In this document: piece by piece, positions 47,951-60,799 of the stretch
Position numbering within the stretch: the stretch's first letter is position 1
How the letters are laid out: each line of letters opens with the position of its first letter
Assembly (NCBI GenBank): GCA_030562195.1
Contig: JAUJPP010000011.1
Coordinates: 10,602,001-10,666,000, forward strand
Origin: Nipponacmea schrenckii
Taxonomy: Eukaryota > Mollusca > Gastropoda > Lottiidae
Direction: 5' to 3'
DNA: 64,000 nt
Made by a program: the position numbers and the translations under genes
Notes under the pieces: generated by a model
What the model was told of the DNA's origin: nothing
Databases searched by the model: none
What the model saw: only the letters and a program-made list of their open reading frames with translations

Positions 47951-49231
47951 AAGTTGTGATTATGCATGTCTGTTATCATTGGTTTTATATAGATTCAGTA
48001 GAAACAGCATTTGTTTAATAAAAGGTAAACTGGTGTATATATTACATAATTTATATGGATTTTAAAATGTTATCTTAGCCCTCTTGAGGAATATTAATGC
48101 TTTATACTTAATGTACCCAGTAGTGAAATTTAACAAACTTTTTTGTTACAAGAGGGGTTGCCTTTACACATTCAATGAGTTTTGTGTTTGTGTGTGTTCA
48201 TTTTTACAAAACAAAATGTATGTTTGTTGCTTGTAGAACCACACATTTATGAGAATAAACATGTGTTGAAGTGATGTTGAGTTGTTTTTACAGAATGAAG
48301 GCTGGTGCTTACACCTGGCATTGTCCCTACTGAGAACTTTGTATTGAATAGATCATATTAAAACCAACCAACTTGTTAACTGTTACCTGTCATTTATTTA
48401 TCTTTCTCTCAGCATTGACATTGTCTAAAAAATTTGCCATTGAGTTAAGCAAGTTACTAAAATCTCCACCTTTTTTTGAGAGAAATGTAATTAATGTTCA
48501 TCTGAACTAGTTCGTGTCTACTCTTCCCTGATTACTCCCTGATTCTTCCATGGTTATTGTAACTTAAAGTTTTTGATTTGAATAGGTAAATGCCTGTTTT
48601 AATTAATGAATTTTAAAAATAACATGCTGATGATATATTTATAACTATATTTATATAATAACTGTATCTTATAGTGGTATTATTTTGAAGATATTTTAAC
48701 CATCAGTGAAACATACCATCTTCACTATTCATAAACTGTGAATTTAATATAAATATTGAAAATTAGATCTGTCTCTAGGGAACTTGAAGCGTTTTCAATC
48801 TCCATCAGTAATAAAGAGTTGTATCATTACTATACAATCTGTAAACTAGAAACACCCAGGGACACAAGTTCAAACTTGAAATGATCAACACTTGTTTCTA
48901 GTATAATGTATCAATTGGTATACACCTACCTGAGAATGTGGGTTACTCCTGATGAACCCACTGCAGTTATAGTGATATACTCACTGGAGATAATTGAATA
49001 TAGATTAAACGAAGTAGTGAATACTCCATGTAATTGGCAGAATGCTACTCTGAACAACTTTAATAAGATGAAATCCAGATTTATGAAATATAGTAATCTG
49101 ATTGGATTGTCAAATAAAATCTTTTCAGTTTTACTGATGAACTAATCAGATAATTACCGGTACTTAAATTGCTGATAAATCGTACATCAAGTGAAATTAT
49201 CGAATGTAAGTTAATTCAGAGGAGGAAGCTG
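47951..49231. other. Gene-poor stretch
   Basis: No gene recognised. The 79-codon frame at 48906-49145 lacks domain similarity or splice signals I can support. One TACCGGTA at about 49156. Confidence 0.4.
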
Positions 49232-49770
49232 TTAAAGGGATAATAGGCGTTAGAAAGAACATAAAATTTTAAGTTTACTCAAATTTGGACATTAACAGTA
49301 TATATCCATCAGTGGACTTACCTATACATCAAATCCCTCTAAAATCCGATAAATCCCCAAAATAAAGTAGTTAAAGGGATAATAGGCGTTAGAATACACT
49401 CGTCCTACGGCTTATATTTGTGTTTCATATTGACTATTAGTTAAATAAGTATGCATCCCACACTTTACCAAATTTTAAAAAGCCACAATAAAAAAATATT
49501 CGGAATTTAAAAAAAAAAGTGAGCCAGCGACGATTCCATTCAGTTTGAGAATAAAAGCGTCTGGTAAATCAACGCTAAAACATCATTGTGCAATCCAACA
49601 GTAGGGGTCAAGGACGTGTGAAAACCCACATGTTAGAGTCCCTTTATATTTACACGATTTGAAAATCGCTTGATGGATGGCTCAATGCATACTTATTTAA
49701 CTAATAGTCAATATGAAACACAAAAATAAGCCGTAGGACGAGTGTATTCTAACGCCTATTATCCCTTTAA
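49232..49770. mobile_element. Rearranged TTAA-type MITE
   Basis: TTAA at 49232-49235 and 49767-49770 bound the whole. A left-end segment (49232-49370) is followed at an internal TTAA (49371-49374) by a new AGGGATAATAGGCG end. This leads into an inverted right arm (ACACTCGTCCTACGGCTTAT), the middle, and a second right end (GCCGTAGGACGAGTGTATTC). The right terminus is thus present twice, in opposite orientations. Confidence 0.8.
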
Positions 49771-50608
49771 AGCTATATTTAATCATAATGCAAACCACCT
49801 TCAGATTTGTCACCAATTAAGGTTTTTGAACCATGTGATTCTCAGTGGCCTGCAGATTTAATGTCTCCTCCAGAACTTTGCTCTGGAAATGAAATTAAAT
49901 GAATGGAGTTTTAAGTCCTACTCTTCTGCACCTTATGGACTGTTAGCTACTCTGGAAGGGAAGTATTTGAAAAATTGGAAAATGGAAGATGTTTCTATAA
50001 AATATTTACTGTAGTAGTAAAGTGTTGATATAGAAGTCTATAATAATCTATTCTAGAAGTTTATTAGATTATTACATACAAACCATTGTTGACTCTGGTC
50101 TCATTAAGCTCTAGTAGAATTTGTCCTACGGAGGTTTTCAGGCTGACCTGTTGAATTCATCCCAGTGTATTGTCAATATATTTCCATCACCCATGTCTTT
50201 TTACAATTGCTCATAAACATTCTACAACGCACAATTCACCCCATGATGAACCATTTTGAATATTGGTAAAATCCATATGTATGTGTTGTTGCCCTTGTTC
50301 ATGAAAATGAATCTCATTTTCAGCTTGTAAACACCCAAGGCACAACTATTTACAGATTTTCATGAAACCTAGTATGAGTGTTTGTAGTCACTGAAAAATT
50401 TTGAAAAAAAACTCTGTTAATGTACAATCAATTATTTTGATTTTTGATGAAAATTGTTAATGAAAGTTGACCTATAAAAAGTTTAAGTTTAGTCAACCCA
50501 ATATATTCTTTGTCTTACCGGTAACAATTAAACTAGTCCTGATTACCAATTTGAACCTGAATAAAGTCTGTGACCAAAGTGTTCACCTTGTGTATTTAAA
50601 CTGTGGGT
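49771..50608. other. Upstream of candidate exon; repeat remnant
   Basis: About 50210-50400 has weak matches to the internal unit of the TATACGCCCAC family (GTTGTTGCCCTTGTTCATGA, TGTAAACACCCAAGG). TACCGGTA occurs at about 50517. The rest is not recognised. Confidence 0.4.
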
Positions 50609-50790
50609 ATGGAGACTAAGATATTTCAACCCAGGCAAAGTGTGAGTAGAATTCAGAGGTTGGAGTCGGTTGGACAGCAAACAGAGCCTCATTCAGTCAG
50701 CAGATGTCCCAGGGTGCACTTCCTGTTGCCATGTAAGCAGAAGAAAACATTTGATGCAAAGCCCAAGCCTGTGTTCATGTTTGAAATAAG
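50609..50790 (+). CDS. Candidate first coding exon of an unidentified plus-strand gene
   Basis: An ATG at 50609, with an in-frame stop 15 bases upstream, opens 60 codons that end at a strong donor (ATAAG|GTAAGA at 50791). The peptide starts METKIFQPRQSVSRIQRLES and has later CPRVHFLLPCKQKK. It is basic and Ser/Gln-rich. Composition is less AT-biased than its surroundings. No matching downstream exon is seen in the remaining 13 kb, so a long first intron would be needed. I do not recognise the protein. Confidence 0.35.
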
Positions 50791-53095
50791 GTAAGATTTC
50801 AGCTATTATTATTGTTTGAAATATTTAAAGGTGATCATGTTTAGGACAGTGTAACTAGTGTAATTTTATTAACGTGGAATACTCTTGAGTATTGAGATTA
50901 AGTCTTTTGTCTTTAAATTTATTGATGCTTGTCTCAGTTTGTGAATTAAGATTGAAGCAAATCTTTCTTTTATGTAATTTATAGGTACTTTAGGACAAAT
51001 TCACCAAAGAATTTATTATTTTAAAATTTGCTGGTACCAGGTTAAAACTTTATATTATATTCAGATTTTGATAGAGTTATAAATATTACAAAGAATATAC
51101 CAATATGTACTTTGGGGTTTATAATATGATCCAATTATTTCAATATTAAGATCCGAGACCCATCCATCATATTTTTAATAATTAAATCATTTGTATCTAA
51201 AATAAGCTTACTCAATGGGACCAGGATGGTTTGGTAATAGAGGTTGATGATAAATCACATATAAATATACAAAGTTAAGTTACTATACTTCACAATGAGA
51301 ATATACTTCAGTACAAAGATTTTTACATAAAGAATAGGGATTGAGTTATTATAGGGTAGATTTAAAATATAGAAAGCTTTAATAAGAATAGGAATTCATT
51401 GTATGAGTTTGGATTGAGAATTAAGATTCAGTTATATGAGGTTAGATTAAGAATACAGTAGACTGAGTATAAGAATTGAAAGTTAATTTTAAATGTTAAT
51501 TTAAATCAAATAGTTTTTATTTCACTTCCTGAATATAACTGTAGTAAGTTATTACAGTTTATCAGGAAGTGAAAAAATAATAGTTAATACTAGTAACATG
51601 TGAATGTGTTTTGATCTATCTGATAATTTCTTTCTGGACAATTTGCTGTAAGAGAAAAATAATGAAGTCTGGCCAAATTTTCTCTTTCCAATTCAAGTCT
51701 TATTCCCCACTGTGGCTATAATCTGATGAGCTGTGTATCATATAAGACAAAAAGAATGAATTGATACATGCAATCATGCTTTCCTTAAAGCTTATCAGAT
51801 CAAAAGGGTTGATTTCATGGTTTTAGAAACTGAACATTTCCAAGTAAAGTGTATTTTGTAGAAAGTTTTCTCTGTAAAAACAATTCCTTTTGGATACATG
51901 GTAATGGCACTTACTATAAAGTCTTATTTTAGGAAATTGTCCTTTCAAAGTAGGGTTTTATTGGGAATTGTAATTTTCTCAATTGATGGTCGGTCAGTGT
52001 AGCATTCTGGAAGACCAATATTTTTAATTTCTTTAACATAAGATTCTGGAGAATGACATCATCACTGTTTACTGAGAAACATAAAACTGCATCCATCCAT
52101 TAATTACATATTTCATGTCATTTACTGCTATTGAACAATATAATGCGGGTGAATGTTAGATCAGAATATGTTAAAGTTAGGGGACCATTTTGCTTCTTGA
52201 TCCTTGAAGATATAAATCTTCATAAATCTGGTATAATTGATTTGATCAATTCCTAAATAGGATTCAAATCAAGATCGGAGTGCCGTTGTTAAGTTTGTGT
52301 CCATGAATTAGAACCAATTTCTATATTCTACTCCTCACTTTTGGTTTTTCGAAGTTTCATGTTACATTTGCAAATACCTTCTGATATTTTAAAATATAAT
52401 TGACAAAATATTCACCTTAGTTTGACAACTTGTATGTCAAATACTCAATCCCCAGTAAACATGAGGCAAATTTGACAAATATTTCAAAATATTGTGTTTG
52501 GATTTCTAGGAGTGAAATTCAACTATCTTGGAACAAGATTATCTATTTCATTTAAATAATCATTTGAAAAAAAAAAAAATTTTTTTGTAGATTTTGCATC
52601 TACAGCTGTTAATTTTTCACAGCAAATATCAATTTATTTTAATAGTAGAGATTATTATCTTGACAGAAATATTGAGAGAAAAACATAATATTGGAGTAGT
52701 TGAAACTTTTTTTTTATTCAAATATTGTTGAATCATCAATTTGACAGAGACTTACATTGTTCCAATGTTTGATTTGGTATTGATTAATGCCTTGACTCTG
52801 TTAATCGAGGACTAGTTGACAAACTGGGATAAGAATCTTTGGAAACCAAAATAATACTGGTAACCAAATATGACAGTTTTTTTTTCTGTTTCTTAATTTG
52901 ACTACTTACTATAATTTTAGGCCAAAAAGAATTCAAGAGGAAACTGAAGTATGTTTACAACAAACAAAAAAACCAAAAAAACTGAATTGAATGTAAAAGA
53001 TGATGGAAGTAAAGTAATGTTAAAAACTACCTGATTAAAATACAGATCAAGATATTTTGTTTTGGGGTTTGATTTTTGGTGAGAGCCTCCAATAA
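50791..53095. other. Gene-poor stretch (intron of candidate gene or intergenic)
   Basis: AT-rich with no convincing exon. A short inverted pair around 51521-51570 (CACTTCCTGA...TCAGGAAGTG) can form a hairpin. Nothing else recognised. Confidence 0.4.
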
Positions 53096-53216
53096 CCACC
53101 ACTTACTGCCAATTGCCACCACTTACCACCAATAACCACCACTTACCACCAATAACCACCACTTACCACCAATAACCACCACTTACCACCAATAACCACC
53201 ACTTACCACCAATAAG
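53096..53216. repeat. 20-bp tandem repeat, about six copies
   Basis: The unit is CACCACTTACCACCAATAAC, repeated about six times with the first unit diverged (CTTACTGCCAATTGCCACC). Simple minisatellite in non-coding DNA. Confidence 0.9.
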
Positions 53217-55450
53217 CAGTGGAATCTTGTTGAACAATAAAGCAATAAATTGATTGTTAACCATAAAGACTGATATATTGGCATCATTGATTAAAGAAAC
53301 AGTTCTCTGTTCAATTATAACAGTTGATAAGTATACATGTTGATACCAGTCTGAACATATTCTGATCTAACATTCTCCCACATTATATTGTTAAATAGCA
53401 GTAAAACTTGACATGATTTAATTAATCTGTCTCAGATCAGATGGTTAAAATGTTTCAGATGTATTACTCCAGAATGTTTTTATGTTAAAGATATTAAAAA
53501 TATTGGTTGTGGTTTTTATTTATTGTGATTGTTGCACTACCCTCCTGTAACAGTAACAGTAGGAAGTAAAAGTTGGACATTGTGTGTACACACATTTACA
53601 ATCTTCTAATTCCTACCTACAATATGTTTTTGGACCGTCTGAAAATAAGACAAGGTTGAAGTTAATATGAGCATACCCTAAACTCAGCCTTAGTAATGAT
53701 TCGAGATCAGCTGAGGTTTGATTTGAAATACCAAATGTCGAGACATGGACTGGGAGTAAAGTAGTGAATAATTAATGAAACCAGGAATTAAATTGGACAA
53801 GACTTGGAATGGTTCAGAACGTCAGGTTGAATTGATCATTATGTTGAGAGAAGTTTAATTGCCAGGCATTTGGCATACAGCTAATGATATGATCAACCAA
53901 ATATTGGAATTTTGCTGGTTAAGATCAAGTAGAATAAAGTTAGTTCTCTTCGATATGATTGTGTATGAAAGGGAATGTAGATTGTCTCCTTCGGTAATAA
54001 TTATCTTTGTTTTCTTTACAAACCCAGAGTGTTGTACAGGTTCAATTGGATACAAAGGATTCACTGAAGAGCTTCCATTTACGCATGACTATTAGTCCTG
54101 ATATAGACAAATAAATTACAAGCATGAACAGGGAAGCACTGAAATAAAACCCATCATCTTATGAATGACATTTGAGAAAATAAAGATCAAAATAAAAAAA
54201 TAGATAAAAATCATGTTCAATTGTTGGTATGAATTTTACAACAGAAAATGTTTTTTCCATTTGAAGCATTTCTTACTCTAAGAAAATAGCTAAATTCTCA
54301 TTTTTCTATCGTAAGACAAATTTACATAAAGATATGCTAGAAAAGTTCTTTGGTGAAATGACCATCTGATTCTACATAAAAAATGTCCGGTTATTTTTAA
54401 ATGAAACCACAACTAGTCTAACAACAAAATAAAATTGTCACCTTGATAGCATCATTTATTATGAAATAATTTCTCATTTATAATTGATGTACCTCCTGTG
54501 AATATAACAACTTCAATACTTTATACCAATATATTGTCAATACATGTACAGTATTATATCATAGCTATCAAGTTTCCAGATTAGCTGTGGGGACAGGATA
54601 TTCTTACTCTTCAGACACCTGATACAACTTTATGCTTACTCTTCGAGACACTGATACAACTTTTCATTATGATTGATATATTTCCTCTGACTATCAAAAA
54701 TCATGAGCTGCTACTAATATTATTTTGGATTTCTGGTTTGATTATGTAGTTTAGATCTATTCTACTTGTTGTTATTTTTGTTGATTTTTGCTATACATTT
54801 CTGGAATTTGATGTCATGTTTCTAGTGAACATCAATCCACTTGATTAAACTTAAAAATGGAAGAGAAATAACTATGTTAATAGGAAGGCAAGTCTATAAT
54901 TTGATCCTCCAAAGGCAATTTTATTTTTTTAAATTAGAGATTTTAACATAATGTGTCTGTTTCTTTTTAAAACATCACTTTCAGAAATCAATAACATATC
55001 AGTACAAAACTTCATTAACATTGAATTTTGTACTTGTTGATGTCTTTAAGAGAAGACATGTTTGGTATTTGTAACCAATCTATACCTTATAGTTTAAGAC
55101 ACTAGTTTATTTATCTTAGCTAATCAGTAAGAGTGTTCACAGCTCACCATAAAATCTTGAGACTTCAAATCCATGCATGCTATTGTCTGTGTCATATTTA
55201 TATATATTCCAAACTCAAATCCACCCAATAAAATGGCATATCTGTCTCACTGTTGTAACCAGTTCTACGTCTTTTAAGGTTTAGCAGTTAACATCCTTCT
55301 ATGCTTAATTTATCAACCCTTGCAAAAAACAAACCCATTAGTATCTTAAAGTAACTGTATAACTACTAACAACTGGACAATTTGATAAATCACAGGATTG
55401 AGTTGAAATGAGTGGACAAATTGCAGTTGTTGCTAGTTGTAGGTGTCATT
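53217..55450. other. Gene-poor stretch
   Basis: No gene or clear repeat. Short frames on both strands around 53855-54095 overlap and have no supporting splice context. Confidence 0.4.
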
Positions 55451-55452
55451 TT

Positions 55453-56160
55453 TATACACCCAAATGAAATGGGGGCGTATATTGTCGTCATCCATGTCTG
55501 TCTGTCTGTCCGTTAGTCCTTCCATCCACAGTCCTCAGTCCAGAAGGCGCAATTCTCGACAATTTTGATGAAACTTGATTTGAGTGTTTATAATCATGCA
55601 AGGATGAACCCTATTGAAAATCAAATAAATCGAAAAATATTTAATCCTTAAGCAACATTTAGGGGTAGGAAGCACATGAATAATGAACACAGTTTTTATG
55701 GTATACTACTCCTTAATTTAATACAATAATACACAACGTTTCAACAGTTACACTGTCCTCATCAGGTGAACAAGACTAAAAACAAAAAGAGTAAGGCCTA
55801 TATCAAAAATATTAAAAAATATTTAATATCAGTTATCGCTCTTGTTTTTGAAAGCGTTTTCTATTTTTGGCTCGTAAACACTCTAGAAGGCACGGTTCTT
55901 GACTGATATTGATTAAAATTGCTGAAATTATTAATGATCAACCAAGGATGAACTCAATTGAAAATAAGAAATATCTCATAATATTTAATATGATTTATTG
56001 CCCTTGTTCTTTAAAACTATTTCAAATTTTGTTTCCTAATCTGGTCAACACTCTAGAAGGCACAGTTCTTTACAGATTTTAATGAAAGTTGTTGAAATAG
56101 TTTGTTATTATCCAAGGGTGAACTCTATTGAAAACCAAATATACCGTAAATATTTAATGT
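55453..56160 (+). mobile_element. TATACGCCCAC-family repeat, 3'-truncated, with a nested foldback arm
   Basis: It starts TTTTTATACACCCAAATG and GGGGGCGTATATTGTCGTCA, with CTGTCTGTCTGTCCG. Internal units follow (AAGGATGAACCCTATTGAAA, TTGCCCTTGTTCTT). At about 55640-55805 the foldback sequence (CCTTAAGCAACATTTAGGGG, CACAACGTTTCAACAG) is inserted as a single arm. The family's 3' terminus is missing. Confidence 0.65.
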
Positions 56161-58615
56161 AGCCTTTTTGTGAATATTAAAAGCTGGTTAGAATCCAGTG
56201 TATTGTACTGGTGTAATATTCAAATTTACATAAAAAAAACAAAATTTAATGAACTGATGAACGGTCCTATACAGTATTGACTATTGCCTCGAAACTAACG
56301 TAGGAATAGAATAAAGACTAATGATAGACATTATATTTTAAATACAAACAAAGTATTGATCAGTAGCAGGCAGCAGTGCTTCTCTCTCTCTCTCTCACTG
56401 GCTCTCTTTGAGTTAGTGCCACTATTTTATCACTAGTGTAGATAGATCTGTATAATAACTGTAATAAGTGTTTCCAACTGGAGGTTTCTAGGATTATCAA
56501 CACATTTTAAGGTCAGTAGAAATAGTTTTAATATTGCTATAAATCTACACCTTTCTTATATATAATACAGGAACTGTTTCCATCTGATTTCTTACATTTA
56601 TGGATATGAATAATAGATTGATTCCACTACATTTTCTTACCGCTATTAACTTGAAGTTTGTTTTGGACAATAAAGGTTTTTTTTGATTTGTAATCTAGTG
56701 TGGTCATATAAAGCATGATAAATACTTAATAGTGTGAGTTCATGACGGAAGTTTCAATCTAAGTTTTAAAACAATGAAGAACTAGTCAGTTATTTAGTAA
56801 TTCTTCATCAGAGGTCAAGTTTGGACCACAGGTTAAAGGCCATGGTTTCTCAGGGGTTGAATTCTGTCTTGAATAATGTAAATAGTCTTTTTAGGTACTA
56901 GAAATGAATACAATTGCTTAATTGGTGCACATATACCTCAAAGTAGGAATTGTGAGTGAAGTCCTAACTAACTAACTTCAATCAATTAGTCAAATGTAGG
57001 GGAACATGTCTGTTTAAATTTCCAAGGACCTGATGTGTTAGACTTGTGGTGTTTTAAGAATTAATATGGAATTTTCTAAATCAATTATCATTGAATGTAT
57101 TAAACTTAGAGAGATATTAATCTTCAAGATATTGGAGAGTTGACCAATTTAGTTTCAGGTCTTTTTGACTAAGTGTAGATTATTGGTTGTTATCTGCCAG
57201 TTAAATGATACACTATTCTCTAAGCAACATTGGTAATTAATATATTCTCTAATCTCTTCTAGATCAGTAACTGAATCACTCAAATCATAGGGTCATATCA
57301 TCTACTGACTATTTTTGGACATTTCTCACTATTTTCTAAAGAGCTTAGGAGAAAGAATGTTTTAAATTTATCATCATGTTATGGTACAGTCTTTGTGGAA
57401 TGTGACTCAATACAAGAGTACTTTAAATTCTTGCTCAATTATAAAATTATAAATCAAACAAGTGAAAGTTTGGCATGTCTTTGAGTATGTTAGAAATATC
57501 TTCAGTGTGCACACCAGGGCTGTTAACCATTTGACCATTTGCCCATGTATGCTGGATAGTAGGTAGTATAGTCTTGTCACCACCAAAACATTGTTTAAAG
57601 AATATCTGATTGGGAAAATAAAATCAACAGCTTGGTTCACACAAACTTTGACATTAAGTATAACATATTCTAATCATTATACATAGAGTTTTATCTTTTC
57701 AGAACCTAATCATACTCTCTTCTTTTAGACTGGTAACAAGAAAAATTTCATAGTATGGACTATTGTTTTTTGTAGATTACTTGTGGGTGTTTTTTAACTC
57801 AATACTAACTATGCTAACTTCACCTTATCTTGTATCTTTATTTGTGACCTTGGCCAGTGCTTTACACAGAAGTTTCTAGGAACTTCTTCACTCTTAACAC
57901 TAATACATTAATAAGTATCTAATGGGCAGTGGATATTGTTTAGAAAATACTAGTAGACTGTTTCATAGTTGTTCACCATTGACAGTTTAAATAGTCTAAA
58001 TTCAACTGAAATTTCAGTTTTTGTCTCTGACTTTATGGCCTACATCAGTACTCTTGTATGATATAAGAAGTTGTATATGTCAGTATTCTAGGTAAGTTGA
58101 AGATGTATTATTGATTCTCTGTTAGAAGTATTTGATTCTAAAAGCATCTCTGAATTGAGCCTTTATGTATAGTTTTATTGAAGATTATTCTATTGTTTGT
58201 ATATTTAGATTTATATACAACCACATACTTTGAACTAGAAACAGTTATGGAGAGCATTGTTATATATTACTACTGTCCTGGAGTCTAGTTAATAATGACT
58301 ACTAAATAGTGAATAAGCTTACTGAATAGTTACTACTGGATAGTAAAAACTAAATAGTGAAGATTCACAAGAAGTAATTGACTGGTGTGTTTTTCAAATA
58401 ATTTTTTGTAATATTAAAGTGTTTAGAATATAAGAATTTATTTAAGAAAGTGTTCTGGCTACAGACCAATGGATTAACCTACTGACATACTATCTATATC
58501 ACACTAGTTATAGTAGCTTAGTAGTTGTACTAGTTTTACTATTATACCTAGTTTACCTTATATGGCATGTTAGTTTGAGGTAAATAAGGTAAGTTTCTCA
58601 ATGATTTAACATTTC
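56161..58615. other. Gene-poor stretch with a (TC)n microsatellite
   Basis: A CT dinucleotide run lies at about 56380-56396. No coding exon is supported. The 77-codon minus-strand frame (57407-57640) has no recognisable domain. Confidence 0.4.
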
Positions 58616-58623
58616 TATCATTT

Positions 58624-60789
58624 TTATACGCCCACATGAAATGGGGGGCGTATATTGTCGTCACCCACATCCGTCCGTCCGTCCGTCCGTCCGTCCGTCC
58701 GTCCGGTCCGTCCGTCGGTCCGTCCGTCCACAATTGCTCGTAAACACTCTACACGGTGTAATTCTTGACGGATTTAGATGAAACTTAATATGAGTGTTTA
58801 TGATCACGCAAGGATGAACCCTATTGAAAATCAGCGAAATCGGAAAAAAATTAGTATGAGTTTGTGCCCTTGTTCTTGAATGGCTCGTAAACACTCTACA
58901 ACGTGCAATTCTTGACCGATTTTGATGAAACTTGGTTTGAGAGTATGTTATAACTCAAGGATAAACCTTATTGAAAATCAGCGAAATCGAAAAACATTTA
59001 GTATGAGTTATTGCCCTTGTTCTTGAAAACGCGTTCAATTTTAGCTTGTAAACACTCTAGAAAGAACAATTCTTAATGGATTTTTATGAAACTTGGCCTG
59101 AGTATTTGTTATCACCCAAGGATGAAGCCTATTGAAAACCAGTCAAATCGAAAAAAAATTTATATCAGTTATTGCCCTTGTTTTTGAAAACGCGTTCAAT
59201 TTTTAGCTTGTAAACACTCTACAAAGCACATTTATTGACCGATTTTGACGAAACTTGCTGAAATTGTTTAATATCACCCAAGAATGAACCCTTTTGAAAA
59301 TAGCACATATCGAAATATATTTAATAGGAATTTTTGCCCTTGTTCTATAAAATGTGTTGGATTTTTGCCTTGTAAACACTCTACAAGTCACAATTCTTGA
59401 GCGATTTTGACATAACTTGGCATGAGTATTTGTAATCACCTAAGGATAAACTCTATTGAAATTCAGTTAAATCGAAAAATATTTAGTATCAGTTATTGCC
59501 CTTGTTTTTGAAAACGCGTTCAATTTTAGCTTGTAAGCACTCTAGAAAGAACAATTCTTAATGGATTTTGATAAAACTTGGCTTGAGTATTTGTTTTTAC
59601 CCAAGGATGAACCTTGTTGAAAATCAAATAAATCGAAATATATTTAGTGTCAGTTATTGCACTTGTGTTTGAAAACGGGTTTAACTTTTTGGCTAATAAA
59701 CACTCTAGAAGGTACAATTCATGACCAATGTTGACAAAACTCACTGAAATTGTTTGATATCGCAAGGGATGAGCCCTATTGAAAATTAAAAATATATCTA
59801 ATATGAATTATTGCCCTTGTTCTTTTCAACACGTTCGATTTTTGTCTCGTAAACACTCTACATGGCACAATTCTTGACCGATTTCGATGAAACTTGGTGT
59901 GAGAGTGTGTTATAACTCAGGGATGAACCCTATTGAAAATCAGCGAAATCGAAAAAAATTTTAGTATGAGTTACTGCTCTTGTTCTTGAAAACGCGTTCA
60001 ATTTTAGCTTGTAAACACGCTAGAAAGAACAATTCTTAATGGATTTTGATTAAACTTGGCTTGAGTATTTGTTATTACCCAATGATGAACCCTATTATAA
60101 ATCAAATAAATCGAAATATATTTATTGTCAGTTATAGCCCTTGTTCTTGAAAACGCGTTCAATTTTAGCTTGTAAACACTCTAGAAAGAACAATTTTTAA
60201 TGGATTTTGATGTAACTTGGCTGGAGTATTTGTTGTCTCCCAAGAATGAACCCTATTGAAAATCGAAAAATATTTAGTACAAGTTATTGACCTTGTTTTT
60301 GAAAACACGTTCAATTAAACTCGTAAACACTCTAGAAAGAACAATTTTGAATGGATTTTGATGAAACTTGGCTTTAGTATTTGTTTTCTCACAAGGATAA
60401 ACCCTATTGAAAATCAGATAAATCGAAAAATATTTAGTGTCAGTTATTGCGCCTGTTTTCAAAAACGCTTTCAACTTTAAACATTCCTTTTTGACAAAAC
60501 TCGCTGAAATGGTTTAATATCAACCAAGGATGAGCCTTATTAAGAATTAAAAATATCAAAATATTATTAAGGGTGAACCCTATTGCAAATCATAAAAATA
60601 CCGAAAAATATTTAATGAGTTGTTATTAGGTACAATTCTTGACAGTTTTTAATAAAACTAGAGACCCTAGAAAAAAATAGGTTGGAAGGTTGAATATTTC
60701 ATTCGACTTATTGTAACCTCACTGAAAAGTTTTTATTTGAATTAAATGCTGCCAGTGGGCGTATATTACCTTGCCTGGCAAGCTATCTT
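58624..60789 (+). mobile_element. Full-length TATACGCCCAC-family element, 2.17 kb, 8-bp target duplication
   Basis: TATCATTT flanks both ends (58616-58623 and 60790-60797). The left end is TTATACGCCCACATGAAATG; the right end is GGGCGTATATTACCTTGCCT then GGCAAGCTATCTT. After a GTCC microsatellite (58668-58730) come about a dozen tandem units of roughly 140-180 bases. Each holds AACACTCTA, CAATTCTTGACCGATTTTGA, AAACTTGG, AAGGATGAACCCTATTGAAA and TTATTGCCCTTGTTCTTGAA. An 8-bp duplication suggests hAT-type transposition. No transposase. Confidence 0.8.
58668..58731. repeat. (CCGT)n microsatellite
   Basis: About fifteen CCGT units with three interruptions (CGGTCC). It lies just inside the left end of the element at 58624, in the position where all copies of the family carry a GTCC-rich run. 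Confidence 0.95.
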
Positions 60790-60799
60790 TATCATTTTA

